Assembly (NCBI GenBank): GCA_963663905.2
Contig: OY760657.1
Coordinates: 930,001 to 994,000, forward strand
Reading direction: 5' to 3'
Source: Saccharicrinis sp963663905
GTDB taxonomy: Bacteria; Bacteroidota; Bacteroidia; Bacteroidales; Marinilabiliaceae
DNA: 64,000 nt
The notes under the pieces are model-generated. The model was not told where the DNA came from, ran no database searches, and was given only the letters and a program-made list of their open reading frames with translations. Positions 42,289 through 52,138 of this stretch are shown piece by piece. Each line of letters starts with the position of its first letter. Positions within the stretch are counted from its first letter, which is position 1. The position numbers and the translations under genes are program-made.

Positions 42289-42321
42289 AAAAATATCGGG
42301 GTAGAAAGCTTCGATATTTTT
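42289..42321 (+). terminator. Stem-loop at the left end of the IS
   Basis: AAAAATATCG ... CGATATTTTT T between the left inverted repeat and the transposase ATG. Such hairpins commonly block read-through from outside promoters into the transposase gene. This role is inferred. Confidence 0.6.
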
Positions 42322-42350
42322 TTGTTTATTTAATAGACTAACACACAGTT

Positions 42351-43547
42351 ATGAAAAAAGAAGACCTATTAACAGATGATTTCCTGAAACAATTTAAAAC
42401 AGGAGAAGACTTAAACAACTTTTTGAGTGAACTTCAAAAGCGAGGTATAGAACAAATACTTGAAGGAGAACTTGATGCTCATCTTGATTATGAAAAGCAT
42501 CAAAAGTCTAGTAATCCGAATTACCGGAACGGTCATACTACCAAAAGTATTAAAACTATTTTTGGAGAAAGTGAAATAAAGGTTCCCAGAGACAGGGAAG
42601 CTAGCTTCAACCCCATTTTGCTTCCAAAGAGAAAGAACATGGTCGATGGGATTGAGAACATTATTATATCCCTTTATGCCAAAGGTATGAGTAACTCTGA
42701 TATTGAGGAACAAATCAAAGAATTATACGATATCCGAGTTTCTACTTCAACGATATCCAGGATAACAGATAAGATAACAGATGATATAATTGCTTGGCAG
42801 AACCGCCCCTTAGATTCGTTGTATCTGATTGTATGGATGGATGGAATTGTTTTTAAAGTCCGAGATAACTCAAAGGTTATCAATAAAACTATATACATTG
42901 CTGTTGGGCTTCGCAAGAACGGAAAGAAAGAGATACTCGGATTATGGCTGGGTAAGAATGAAGCTGCTTCTTTTTGGTTGGGTGTATTGACTGACATTAG
43001 AGCTCGAGGTGTTGAAGATATCCTAATTACTGTCACTGATAATCTGAATGGATTTACAGACACCATAAAGAATGTATTTCCTTGTTCAAGTACTCAGATT
43101 TGTGTAGTACATCAAATTCGTAATGCAGCTAAATATGTTGTTTGGAAGGACAAAAAAGCCTTTGCTAAGGACATGAAACAAATATATACAGCACCAACAA
43201 AACAGGCTGCAGAAGCTGCTTTAAATGACTTTGCTGACAAATGGAACGGAAAGTATTCTTATGCAGTAAAAAGTTGGAAGACAAACTGGGATGAACTCAC
43301 CGTATTTTATGACTTCCCCATAGAAATTCGTAATATTATTTACACAACGAATCTTGTCGAAAACCTTAATGGTAAAATCAGAAAATTTACTAAAAACAAG
43401 CTATCTTATCCTACTGATCAAGCAGTGTTAAAATCCGTGTTTTTAGCCATTAGGGAAGTGACGAAAAAGTGGACTCAACCAGTGAGTAACTGGGGACTCA
43501 TTCTTAATCAATTTATTACTATATTTGAAGAAAGGGTTCAACTCTAA
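42351..43547 (+). CDS. IS256-family transposase (mutator type)
   Basis: A 398-residue DDE transposase of the IS256/mutator family (PF00872). The catalytic triad is visible: Asp164 in 'VWMDGIVF', Asp230 in 'TVTDNLNGF' and Glu337 in 'YTTNLVENLNG'. The N-terminal region has 'EGELDAHLDYEKH' and 'NYRNGHTTKSIKT', typical of the family, and 'CVVHQIRNAAKYV' is the signature C/D(2)H stretch in the insertion domain. The frame is intact from ATG to stop with normal length, so the element may still be active. Confidence 0.96.
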   Translation: MKKEDLLTDDFLKQFKTGEDLNNFLSELQKRGIEQILEGELDAHLDYEKHQKSSNPNYRNGHTTKSIKTIFGESEIKVPRDREASFNPILLPKRKNMVDGIENIIISLYAKGMSNSDIEEQIKELYDIRVSTSTISRITDKITDDIIAWQNRPLDSLYLIVWMDGIVFKVRDNSKVINKTIYIAVGLRKNGKKEILGLWLGKNEAASFWLGVLTDIRARGVEDILITVTDNLNGFTDTIKNVFPCSSTQICVVHQIRNAAKYVVWKDKKAFAKDMKQIYTAPTKQAAEAALNDFADKWNGKYSYAVKSWKTNWDELTVFYDFPIEIRNIIYTTNLVENLNGKIRKFTKNKLSYPTDQAVLKSVFLAIREVTKKWTQPVSNWGLILNQFITIFEERVQL

Positions 43548-43602
43548 ATTAGCTGAACCCTGATATTTTAACTTACACACTTAATGGGATAGTGTCAAAA
43601 AT

Positions 43603-43674
43603 AAAAAGCCGGAGTACGTAGATTAAATTTAAGTACCCCGGCTGTATAGAACCATTCACATCCTATTTATTCTT
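43603..43674 (-). repeat. Duplicated terminator segment, copy 2 (terminator of the PorV-like gene)
   Basis: Matches 40464-40536. On the minus strand the stem AGCCGGGGTAC...GTACTCCGGCT is followed by T5, just after the stop codon of the gene at 43667-44620. The target duplication of the IS (43597-43604) touches its outer edge. Confidence 0.8.
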
Positions 43675-44620
43675 CAATAATTTCACTATTACTTTTATTA
43701 AACAAAGTCCAGCTTAATGAGATGCTGTAATTATTTTTTAATGCATTATTTGATACTAAATAAGCAAAGTCACATGATAATCCACCTAATTTAATTCCAC
43801 CTCCAAGAGAGTAGTAATTAAGTCCTATGGATTTATCCATAAATTGATAACCAGTACGTAAGGATAGCATAGAATTATATTGGTACTCAAAGCCAAGACC
43901 TCCACCAATACCAGATGCATTGTTTGCTTCTGAGATATGTGATATATCTAAATTGCAGTTTAATGTATTAGAAGTACTAAGCTCTTTACTATAACCTAAA
44001 CCTGCACCTATTGTCATGGGTAATGCAACTGATCCATCGTCAAACTTAAGATCTGAACCTAAGTTTCTAACCATAATACCATAATCAATATCTTTAAAAC
44101 TACTTTTAAATCCAAGATCAAATATTATAGTATTGGCATCATATCCTTGCCCATATTCCGAATTCAGATAATGAAGAGATGCAGATAAAGCAGAGTTTTC
44201 ATTTAGTTTATAGGCATATCCTAGATCAAAAGTATATTCCATTGGTGAAAATGAGCTTGAATTGTTTCCACTATTATCCCATATGGTATATTCCGGAAGG
44301 TTAAATCCTCTATATCCAATTGCAATTTTATGTTTGCGACTTAGACTGTAAAATGCAGAAACCGAAAAGATATTATAGTCATCTGAAAGTTCACTAACCC
44401 ATGGACGATAAGAAATACTAATATCCAAAGTCTTATCGTTAATGCTATTTGCAGCAAGATTTGTATAAATTGCATTACTATGATCGGTTGCCAAATAAGT
44501 ACTTCCCATAGCAACAGAACGTGTATCTAATGGAATTGAAACAAATGAACCGGCCTGCGAAAATATATTTGTACATACATAAAGAGCTATGCATGCTGTA
44601 AGTATTCTTTTAATGATCAT
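43667..44620 (-). CDS. PorV/PorQ-like outer-membrane barrel protein
   Basis: A 317-residue exported barrel with signal peptide ('ALYVCTNIFSQ'). Near the N terminus it has 'FVSIPLDTRSVAMGSTYLA', the pattern that marks PorV/PorQ proteins. Strands follow throughout ('HKIAIGYRGFNL', 'YTFDLGYAYKL', 'LGFEYQYNSMLSLRTGYQF'), ending in 'SISLSWTLF'. PorV carries T9SS cargo from the translocon to the attachment complex and PorQ is another T9SS component. Its ATG overlaps the stop of the subtilase gene, which has a T9SS tail, so it may be a dedicated partner for that cargo, perhaps with a role different from housekeeping PorV. Confidence 0.78.
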   Translation of the reverse strand: MIIKRILTACIALYVCTNIFSQAGSFVSIPLDTRSVAMGSTYLATDHSNAIYTNLAANSINDKTLDISISYRPWVSELSDDYNIFSVSAFYSLSRKHKIAIGYRGFNLPEYTIWDNSGNNSSSFSPMEYTFDLGYAYKLNENSALSASLHYLNSEYGQGYDANTIIFDLGFKSSFKDIDYGIMVRNLGSDLKFDDGSVALPMTIGAGLGYSKELSTSNTLNCNLDISHISEANNASGIGGGLGFEYQYNSMLSLRTGYQFMDKSIGLNYYSLGGGIKLGGLSCDFAYLVSNNALKNNYSISLSWTLFNKSNSEIIEE

Positions 44621-47376
44621 AACTTAACTATATTTCTTTTAATTTTTGAATCATTATAATTAATCTCTAAATCATATTGTCCGGTGGATAAATCTGATAA
44701 ATTTAAACTACCTGGTGAAAATGCAGAAATATCAGTACTTCTTTCATCTACTAAAACACCATTACTGTTGTAGATAGCTACGCTTAATTCACCATCAATA
44801 TTTTCACCCATTCTGAAATAAACTATGTCAGAAACAGGATTAGGGTAGATGTCAATCTCTTCACTATCATCTCTCACCATTACCTGGAATGAAGTTGTTG
44901 CAGTTTCTCCTCTTGCATCAGAAGCTGTAACTGTTATTGTAGATAATCCTTTAATAACTGGAGTAATTATCAATTTATTTGAATTTTCTGAGACCTTAAG
45001 ATAATCTGAATCATATGACATCGCAAAATCTAAATTCTCACCATCCTCATCTGTAAAATAAGAATCTAAATTAATATAGTATGATTTATCCGGGTTTCCA
45101 ATATAGTAATCTGCAATTGCAGTAACAACTGGAGCATGGTTTTCAAGCACTGTATAAGTAAAAGGATAAGTAGTTCCAAATCCTGATGCATCTTCAGCAT
45201 ATAAAGATACAGTATAAGTACCCGGATCTGCAGTCAAACCATTAATGGTTATTTCTATCTCAGAAGAACTGGTAGCTGTAGCAGTAGAATTACCTGAATC
45301 ATCAGTATAAGTCCATGTAAAAGATTCATCGTCAGGTTCTGAAATTGTAAACTCTAAAGATTGAGTTTCGTGAGCTTTAAGTTCAATTGTGGTTTCATCA
45401 TCTGTAGTAATGACTGGAGCTTGATTTGCATCAGTTGTAGCAGATGCATTAGCTGAATAATCACCATATGATCCTAAAACATCATAACCGGCTACTGAGA
45501 AATAATATGTACTTGAAAAATCTAAATCAGTAACTGTAGCTGACATTGATTCTCCAACACTTGCAATTCCTACTAGAGCTGTTGTTGATGAAACAGAAAC
45601 ACTGGTTGTAGTAACATCATCTTCTGAGAATGGTGACTTTGAGTAAAATATTTTATAACCTGTAGGTTTCACATCATCGGCATCAGATGTAATTGTCCAT
45701 GTTAATGTTGCCTTATTTGAAGTAGCTGTAGCTGTAAGATCAGTTACTGCTTCAGGAGGTGCACTGTTATAATTTGCTAAAGCTGCAGCTGCGTTTACTT
45801 GGCCCACTCCAAGCATACCTGCATATTCTGTATTATAACCATCCAAATCAACAGCGCCTTGGTAAAGGCGTGCTTTTAACATATCAGGAGTAAATCCATC
45901 TCCGCCATATTCAGATACTATTAATGCGGCAACCCCAGAAACATGAGGGCAGGCCATTGATGTACCAGCCATGTATACATAACTATCATCAGGTGCAGTA
46001 CTTGCTATATAGCAGTCTGTATCATATTTATTATTATGAGTGTCCGTTCCACCTGGAGCAGTAATATCAACCCAGCTTCCATAATTTGAATAATAAGCCA
46101 TAGTATAATCAGGAACACTTGCAGCAACAGCAACTACGTTTTCGTACATTGCCGGATATGCATTTGTTGAAACACTTTCATTACCAGCTGCAAAAATTAC
46201 AATTCCACCAGCCATTGGTCCAACCTGATCTCCATTCTCATCAATTCCGGCATACTTAATAAAGTAATCTATGGCTTCTTTCATACTTTGAGGTAAGGAA
46301 GTAGCTTCATCATACCCCCAGCTATTCTGACAAATTACGGCCCCATTATCTGCACCATATTTAATGGCTTCTTCAAAATTCTCTGCACTTATGTCATCTC
46401 CATTTCTATCTGATTCAAATACCTGGCATGACATCAGTCTTACTCCTGGATTATCTGCATCACCACCTGCTATTCCACATACACCAATACCATTGTCATT
46501 CATGGCTCCAATTGTTCCAGCAACGTGTGTTCCATGATCGTGTGCTACTATAGTTCCATTGTTGTCAACAAAGTTGTATCCGTATACATCATCTTTGTAT
46601 CCGTTATCATCGTCATCAGAACTGCTTGCGCCATTATCTTCACTCTCATTATGCCAAATGTTATCAACTAAATCCTCATGATCAACGTCAATTCCTCCGT
46701 CAACAACAGCAACTATTACATCCTGACTGCCTCTTTGTTTTAACCATGCATTAAACAAATTGATATCAGCGCCTTCAATAGCATCAGTTACAGATCCATC
46801 ATTGTAGTAATGCCATTGATAGCTTAGATAAGTATCGTTAAATGGTAGACTACTAGAAGTAGATGCAGTAGAACTTTTTAGTGAACTTGAAATAGGTAAA
46901 GGGCCAAGTTCTTTATAAGCAGATTTTTGATTTTTAATGTTTCTGATAGGTTCCGTAATGTTAACCTCGCTCAAATTTTTAAATTGACTTACAACTTTTG
47001 CTAATGAAACTGATGAAGTGTCATATTTTATATCATACCACAAATGCAATCCCTCAGCCTGAGTTCTGGCTTCAAATTTACCGCAATAAGGAAAGGTGCG
47101 TTTAAATGATGTAGCTCCAATTGAAGTAAGTACACTATCAATATTACTAATGTTAGTGGATAATTGATTTGATTTTAATGAAACTGATAAACTTTGAGCG
47201 TTAGTTTCATTTAACTTAATTCGAATAATTCCCTCAACTGAATTTGCAGGAATACTAGTGTTTTGTTCTTCATCATTAGTGCTTACTAACTCGTCTTCAT
47301 TGCTACATGAATATAGAAAACACATGACAATACATAAAGATACCAGGGAGAACCTGGTTACAATTCTTTGGATCAT
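44617..47376 (-). CDS. Subtilisin-like (S8) serine peptidase with T9SS sorting tail
   Basis: A 919-residue secreted protease. Signal region with lipobox-like 'FLYSC' (Cys24), a propeptide-like segment (about 45-150), then the S8 domain with Asp226 in 'VAVVDGGIDVDHEDL', His284 in 'DHGTHVAGTIGA' and Ser473 in 'AGTSMACPHVSG'. It is followed by a fibronectin-III-type domain ('PPEAVTDLTATATSNKATLT'), two Ig/cadherin-like repeats starting 'NQAPVITTDDETT' and 'NHAPVVTAIADYY', and a type A sorting tail 'IDIYPNPVSD...LKRNIVKL'-like to residue 919. The enzyme should be exported by the type IX system and fixed at or released from the surface. It is coupled to the PorV-like gene. Confidence 0.92.
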   Translation of the reverse strand: MIQRIVTRFSLVSLCIVMCFLYSCSNEDELVSTNDEEQNTSIPANSVEGIIRIKLNETNAQSLSVSLKSNQLSTNISNIDSVLTSIGATSFKRTFPYCGKFEARTQAEGLHLWYDIKYDTSSVSLAKVVSQFKNLSEVNITEPIRNIKNQKSAYKELGPLPISSSLKSSTASTSSSLPFNDTYLSYQWHYYNDGSVTDAIEGADINLFNAWLKQRGSQDVIVAVVDGGIDVDHEDLVDNIWHNESEDNGASSSDDDDNGYKDDVYGYNFVDNNGTIVAHDHGTHVAGTIGAMNDNGIGVCGIAGGDADNPGVRLMSCQVFESDRNGDDISAENFEEAIKYGADNGAVICQNSWGYDEATSLPQSMKEAIDYFIKYAGIDENGDQVGPMAGGIVIFAAGNESVSTNAYPAMYENVVAVAASVPDYTMAYYSNYGSWVDITAPGGTDTHNNKYDTDCYIASTAPDDSYVYMAGTSMACPHVSGVAALIVSEYGGDGFTPDMLKARLYQGAVDLDGYNTEYAGMLGVGQVNAAAALANYNSAPPEAVTDLTATATSNKATLTWTITSDADDVKPTGYKIFYSKSPFSEDDVTTTSVSVSSTTALVGIASVGESMSATVTDLDFSSTYYFSVAGYDVLGSYGDYSANASATTDANQAPVITTDDETTIELKAHETQSLEFTISEPDDESFTWTYTDDSGNSTATATSSSEIEITINGLTADPGTYTVSLYAEDASGFGTTYPFTYTVLENHAPVVTAIADYYIGNPDKSYYINLDSYFTDEDGENLDFAMSYDSDYLKVSENSNKLIITPVIKGLSTITVTASDARGETATTSFQVMVRDDSEEIDIYPNPVSDIVYFRMGENIDGELSVAIYNSNGVLVDERSTDISAFSPGSLNLSDLSTGQYDLEINYNDSKIKRNIVKL

Positions 47377-47505
47377 TGAAATGTTTTTAATAATTGTTTT
47401 TGTTGACTTTTGGCAAAATTTGTTCCAAATAAAATGAAAATAGGTGTAATATCCAGTGTTTTATCTAATTATTCGACAAACGATATGATTTTATCGACAG
47501 AATGA

Positions 47506-47597
47506 AAAAATTAAAAATACCTTTTTAAACCTGTCAGGTTTATTTACATTATTATTATTAAACCTGACAAGTTATTATTAAGGTATTTTTAATTTTT
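47506..47597 (-). terminator. Large two-part stem-loop at the end of the hybrid sensor gene
   Basis: Outer arms 47506-47523 and 47580-47597 are perfect 18-bp complements. Inside them, 47528-47542 and 47559-47573 pair over 14 of 15 bp. The structure includes the TAA stop of the sensor gene (47589-47591). On the minus strand a T-rich tail follows, so it should terminate or stabilise the sensor mRNA before the peptidase gene. Confidence 0.75.
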
Positions 47598-50500
47598 ATG
47601 ATTACTTTTCTGAAATTCACTAGGAGTAATATTAAATTCTGTTTTAAAGCAAGATGAGAAATATTTAGGATCAGAAAAACCTACTGCATAAGCAACTTCT
47701 GCTATTGACGTGGTATTGTTTTTTAACATTACAGAGGCATGTTTCAATTTAATATTTCTGATAAATTCTATAGGCGATAATCCTGTGATTGTTTTAATCT
47801 TTCTGTATAACGAGGATTTTGATAAGTTCAACTCTTCGGCAAAGGTGTTAATGTCAAAATCTACTTCGGATAAATATTTTTCAATAATTTCTATAGCTCG
47901 TTTTAAAAACTGTTCATCCATTGAATGATTTTCTAAAGAAGAAATATTCAGTTCAACATTAGTTTTAAACTCTTCTTGCTTGCTCTTTTTATGAGATATG
48001 AAATTATTAATCCTTGCATTTAAAACACCCATCTCAAATGGTTTTGAGATGTAGGCATCAGCACCTGCATTATAACATTCAATTCTGTCGTTAATGCTAT
48101 TTTTAGCAGTTAATAATATTACTGCTATGTGACTGGTTTCCAAATCTCCTTTTAATGTTTTGCACAATTCAATACCATCCATCTCAGGCATCATTACGTC
48201 ACTTACAATTACATCAATATCTGCTGATTTAACTTTTTCTAAAGCTTCAATTCCATTAGTCGCTGTTAATATATGATAGGTTCTGGACAAGATTTGTTTC
48301 ATCAACTCTAATAAATCTAAATTATCATCAACTAACAGAATGTTTACATTTGATAATTTATTTCCATCGTGTTTTGTTTGTAAACCACTATTCTCGAAAT
48401 CAATAATCTCGTAATTAGTGTCACTTTCCTCACTGATGCCTAAGGTATTGTATGTTGAAATTTCGTTAGCTGAATAACTTTCCTTATCAATTGGAATATG
48501 TATTGTGAAGGTTGTGCCTTCATCTAATTTGCTGTCAACCGAAATCCAACCATGATGAAGCTCAATTAAATCTTTGCTCAGAGATAGTCCAATGCCATGC
48601 GTATCACTTGCTTTTAGTGTTTTGTTTGTGTAAAAACGAGTAAATATGTTATCAAGGTCTTCCGGTAGGATTCCAACACCATTGTCACTTACATTAATCG
48701 TTAAATATTCATGTTCATTTTCTGTGTAAGTTTCTAATGAAATAGATATTTCACCATTTTCAGGGGTATACTTAAAGGCATTAGAAAGCAGATTAAACAG
48801 CACTTTATCAATTTTATCAGCATCAAAATATGCTTTAATTTCCTTATTTGTCGAATGAAATGTAAAATTGATATTCTTCTTATTAAAAATAGGAAGAAAA
48901 TGATTGTAGCAGATATCATTAATAAAAGAGGCAATATCTGAATTTGTAATTTTCAATTGCATTTTTCCATTTTCCACTCTTCTAAAATCCAAAATTTGTT
49001 GAAGCAATCTTTTTAACCTGCCTACATTGGATCTCATTAAAGTAAATTGAGATAACTTTTGTGGCAAAGTTGTTTCAATATCATCAATAAGGCATGATAT
49101 AATTGTTAGTGGAGTTAATAAATCATGAGATATATTTGTGAAATATTTCAACTTTGTTTGAGTTAACTCTTCTGTTTTATTTTTCTCAAACTGAGCCATG
49201 TTAATTTTATTCTTCAGCTTAACTCTGTTCATCATAATATATATCAGAACAGAAATTGCAAGTGCAATGATCACAATGTAAAATACAAAGGCAGCTGTAG
49301 TTTCGTAGATTGCAGGTTCTCTTATGATATTTAATGTGGTAACCTCATTGCTCCATAGGTTATGTGCATCCGAGGCCTTAACTTTAAATTTGTATTTACC
49401 CTTTTTGAGTTGACTATATACCGCAAATTGACGGCCTTCCTTTACATGTACCCAGTCATCATCAATACCTTCAAGTTTATAAGCATATCTTATTTTATCC
49501 GGATTACTATAATCTAAAGCTGAAAAGTAAAGTTCTATGTTTTTATCAGTTGGAGATAGAGTGAGAGTATTTTCTTTTTTATTGAACTTTTCAATTTTAT
49601 CGGGAGTCAGGATAGATTCATTCTGGATTTTAATATCTGTTATTTTAACATTGGTTTGTTGTGGTTTAGTTAGTAAATGTTCGGAAGGAGTAAAACGTGA
49701 ATAGCCTCTGTTTCCTCCAATGTATATGTACTTAGAGTCTTTGGTTTTAAACAAAGAGTTTTTTAAGTGGGAATTAATTTGTTTTCCATCTAACGCAGAA
49801 TAAGAGATAGATGCATTGTTTTTAGGATTATACTCAATTACTTTTTTATAGGTTGTAATCCATATATTATTGTATTTATCTGCAATAATATCAAGGATAG
49901 CTTCTCCTTTTAAACCACAGTCGTACGTTTTATTTGTAAATGTTTTTGCGCTTGTATTATAAGCAATTAAGCTTCCGTCTTTTTTACCTATCCAAACTGT
50001 ACCGCTAAGATCAGCGGTTAAAGATTGAATATGATCTTTTAAAATATCATTCGTTATATTTTCAACTTTTAGCTTGCTTACCTGGTTTTCTTCTAATTCC
50101 TGAGGGATATGAATTTTATAAATGCCATTATTTTCAGTACTCAACCATAATGTATTGTTATTATCCTGACTGATTGAATTAATAGCACCTAAGCCTTTAG
50201 CAACAAGAGAGATTTTTTTGCTACTATACGGTTGAATAAATAAAGCTCTTTCGCTTGCTAACCAAACATTTGATTGATTGTCTTCAAAAATTAATGAAGC
50301 TATTCCTGAGTCTTCTGTAATACTACTCAGATGTATAGCTTTAACATATTTAATGTTGTTTCCATCTTTTTTTACTTTAATTATTTTTGAATTATTCGTA
50401 TTGGTAATCCATAGTTCTTCAAGTCCTGAAATGTAGTTTATATATGAAATAGCCTTTAATTCTTCAATATTTTTTAATTCACTGATTTCATTATAATATG

Positions 50501-51674
50501 TAATGTTATTTTTTTGTGGACAATAAATAAATAATCCGATTCTATTTTGATTTATCCATATGTCTCCGTCTTTATCTTCGCAAAGAGTCGTAAATGATGG
50601 GGCTATATCACTTTTTTTCTGTAAAAGAGGAATGGGAAAGTTCTCAATAATTGGTTTGTTAAAGTCAACTTTATAAATGCCTTCGCTAAAAGCACCTATC
50701 CATAAATTGCCCTTTTTATCTTTAATAATTTCACTAAAGATATTGTTTGTTTTCTGAAAAAGACTACGAGTATTTACAGGTTCAACAATACCTGAATTAT
50801 TGTATTTATAGGTACTTAATCCGGATAAAGACATAGCCCATATGTATTCATTGTAATTATCCTGAATAAAACTAAAATATCTTGAATTGTTATGATTATT
50901 TTCCCAATCAGGTTTAGATACTTTTTTATATGTTTCCTTTGAAAATGAGTTAGGATTAAACAGATACATACCTTCATCCCAGGTTCCTATCCAATAATTA
51001 TTATTTGAATCCTGAAAAACTCTGAATGGATTATCATGTTCGTCAATTTTAGGATATTTAATAAATTGATTAGTTTCCTTATTAAACTTATATAATCCAT
51101 TATCCCACATGCATATCCAAATATTTTGATAAGTATCCTCATAAACCTGGCTTATGCTTGAATTTGGTAATGCGTTTGGTAAATCAGATGAATGTGAATA
51201 ATTATAATTTAAGCTAAAATCCGGATTATATCTTTTAAGTCCATTATTTAAACCAACCCATATTGTACTATCACTAGAGTTTACTATACTAAAAATGTTT
51301 TTGTTTTTTAGTGATGAGTCAGGATGTGGTTTTATGGTATAGCTGTACTTATTTAATATGTTTAACCCTTCATTTGTTCCAATCCAGATATTTCCTTTAT
51401 AATCCTCTGCAAAAGATGAAATTTCATTGCTGTAAATTAAATCAGGATTATTAAAATCAGATCTGAAGATTTTCATTTTATACCCATCGTATCTGCATAA
51501 GCCATCCTGAGTTCCAAACCACATATATCCTTCTTTATCCTGGAATACACGAAATACAGAATTAGATGGTAATTTGTCCATAATTGGTAATTGATAAACC
51601 CTTATATTTTGTGCATTTATTATGGACTGCAAGGATAGGATGAACGTAATTATATGTATAAAATTTATCTTCAT
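47589..51674 (-). CDS. Hybrid two-component system regulator (HTCS) of a polysaccharide utilization locus
   Basis: A 1361-residue one-protein sensor/regulator. After the signal peptide it has two seven-blade Reg_prop propellers (about 25-690, with repeated 'G.lWIGT..GL' motifs such as 'GNIWIGTNEGLNIL'), a Y_Y_Y domain (about 710-780) and one membrane helix (about 790-815). Then come a histidine kinase with His850 in 'NISHDLLTPLTII' and ATPase boxes ('NLLSNAFKYTPENG', 'VSDNGVGILPED', 'GIGLSLSKDL'), a receiver with Asp1159 in 'IVSDVMMPEMDG', and an AraC-type HTH (about 1250-1358). It should sense an oligosaccharide in the periplasm and switch on the divergent susC operon across a 464-bp gap. 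Confidence 0.96.
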   Translation of the reverse strand: MKINFIHIITFILSLQSIINAQNIRVYQLPIMDKLPSNSVFRVFQDKEGYMWFGTQDGLCRYDGYKMKIFRSDFNNPDLIYSNEISSFAEDYKGNIWIGTNEGLNILNKYSYTIKPHPDSSLKNKNIFSIVNSSDSTIWVGLNNGLKRYNPDFSLNYNYSHSSDLPNALPNSSISQVYEDTYQNIWICMWDNGLYKFNKETNQFIKYPKIDEHDNPFRVFQDSNNNYWIGTWDEGMYLFNPNSFSKETYKKVSKPDWENNHNNSRYFSFIQDNYNEYIWAMSLSGLSTYKYNNSGIVEPVNTRSLFQKTNNIFSEIIKDKKGNLWIGAFSEGIYKVDFNKPIIENFPIPLLQKKSDIAPSFTTLCEDKDGDIWINQNRIGLFIYCPQKNNITYYNEISELKNIEELKAISYINYISGLEELWITNTNNSKIIKVKKDGNNIKYVKAIHLSSITEDSGIASLIFEDNQSNVWLASERALFIQPYSSKKISLVAKGLGAINSISQDNNNTLWLSTENNGIYKIHIPQELEENQVSKLKVENITNDILKDHIQSLTADLSGTVWIGKKDGSLIAYNTSAKTFTNKTYDCGLKGEAILDIIADKYNNIWITTYKKVIEYNPKNNASISYSALDGKQINSHLKNSLFKTKDSKYIYIGGNRGYSRFTPSEHLLTKPQQTNVKITDIKIQNESILTPDKIEKFNKKENTLTLSPTDKNIELYFSALDYSNPDKIRYAYKLEGIDDDWVHVKEGRQFAVYSQLKKGKYKFKVKASDAHNLWSNEVTTLNIIREPAIYETTAAFVFYIVIIALAISVLIYIMMNRVKLKNKINMAQFEKNKTEELTQTKLKYFTNISHDLLTPLTIISCLIDDIETTLPQKLSQFTLMRSNVGRLKRLLQQILDFRRVENGKMQLKITNSDIASFINDICYNHFLPIFNKKNINFTFHSTNKEIKAYFDADKIDKVLFNLLSNAFKYTPENGEISISLETYTENEHEYLTINVSDNGVGILPEDLDNIFTRFYTNKTLKASDTHGIGLSLSKDLIELHHGWISVDSKLDEGTTFTIHIPIDKESYSANEISTYNTLGISEESDTNYEIIDFENSGLQTKHDGNKLSNVNILLVDDNLDLLELMKQILSRTYHILTATNGIEALEKVKSADIDVIVSDVMMPEMDGIELCKTLKGDLETSHIAVILLTAKNSINDRIECYNAGADAYISKPFEMGVLNARINNFISHKKSKQEEFKTNVELNISSLENHSMDEQFLKRAIEIIEKYLSEVDFDINTFAEELNLSKSSLYRKIKTITGLSPIEFIRNIKLKHASVMLKNNTTSIAEVAYAVGFSDPKYFSSCFKTEFNITPSEFQKSNHKN

Positions 51675-52138
51675 ATTTATTTTGCTATTCTTTTTTTAGT
51701 GATAAAAAATACACTTTAGTCTTTCCTGAGTTTGAAATTATCAAAACGGAATCGTTGATAAAATAAGTAAAAATAGTAATGAGTAGGCTAAAAAAAAATT
51801 AACTATAGTTAAGATAACTACTTCCCAATTCCATTTCTCATATTTCTCATTAACTAAAGTTTTATATTTTAATAAATGTGAAAAAACAAGCTTTAGCTTA
51901 AGAAGAATATTCATTCAATATTGGAGAAAAATCATTCATGGATAACGTGCAATGCCTTTATTTATTGATGTAGGAGAATTATTCGCCCTTTAGGAATGAT
52001 CATTCAACTTTAAATTATTTTAAGATTTAGATATTTGTGATGTTAATAGATATTAATTAATGTACAAAAATGATTTTGAATACATAATTGTGAATCTTAT
52101 AGTATTAAAACTGATTGATTAATTTTTTAAAAATCACT
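51675..52138. promoter_or_regulatory. Divergent regulatory region between the HTCS and susC-type genes
   Basis: 464 bp of very AT-rich sequence without any gene. It must carry the promoter and the HTCS-binding site for the SusC/SusD operon. I could not identify a convincing TAnnTTTG box; 'TGATTTTG' at about 52069-52076 is the closest on the plus strand. Confidence 0.5.

Larger units (their letters stand above)
42261..43596 (+). mobile_element. IS256-family insertion sequence, complete
   Basis: A 1336-bp element containing one transposase gene. The ends are 26-bp imperfect inverted repeats (left starts GGTACCATCC, right end in reverse complement starts GACACTATCC; 19 of 26 positions agree, including 'TGTGTAAGT'). 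It is flanked by an 8-bp direct repeat AAAAATAA at 42253-42260 and 43597-43604, the target duplication length usual for IS256 relatives. The left end carries a hairpin (42289-42321). The element lies between the ferredoxin operon and the terminator of the PorV-like gene. Confidence 0.85.
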
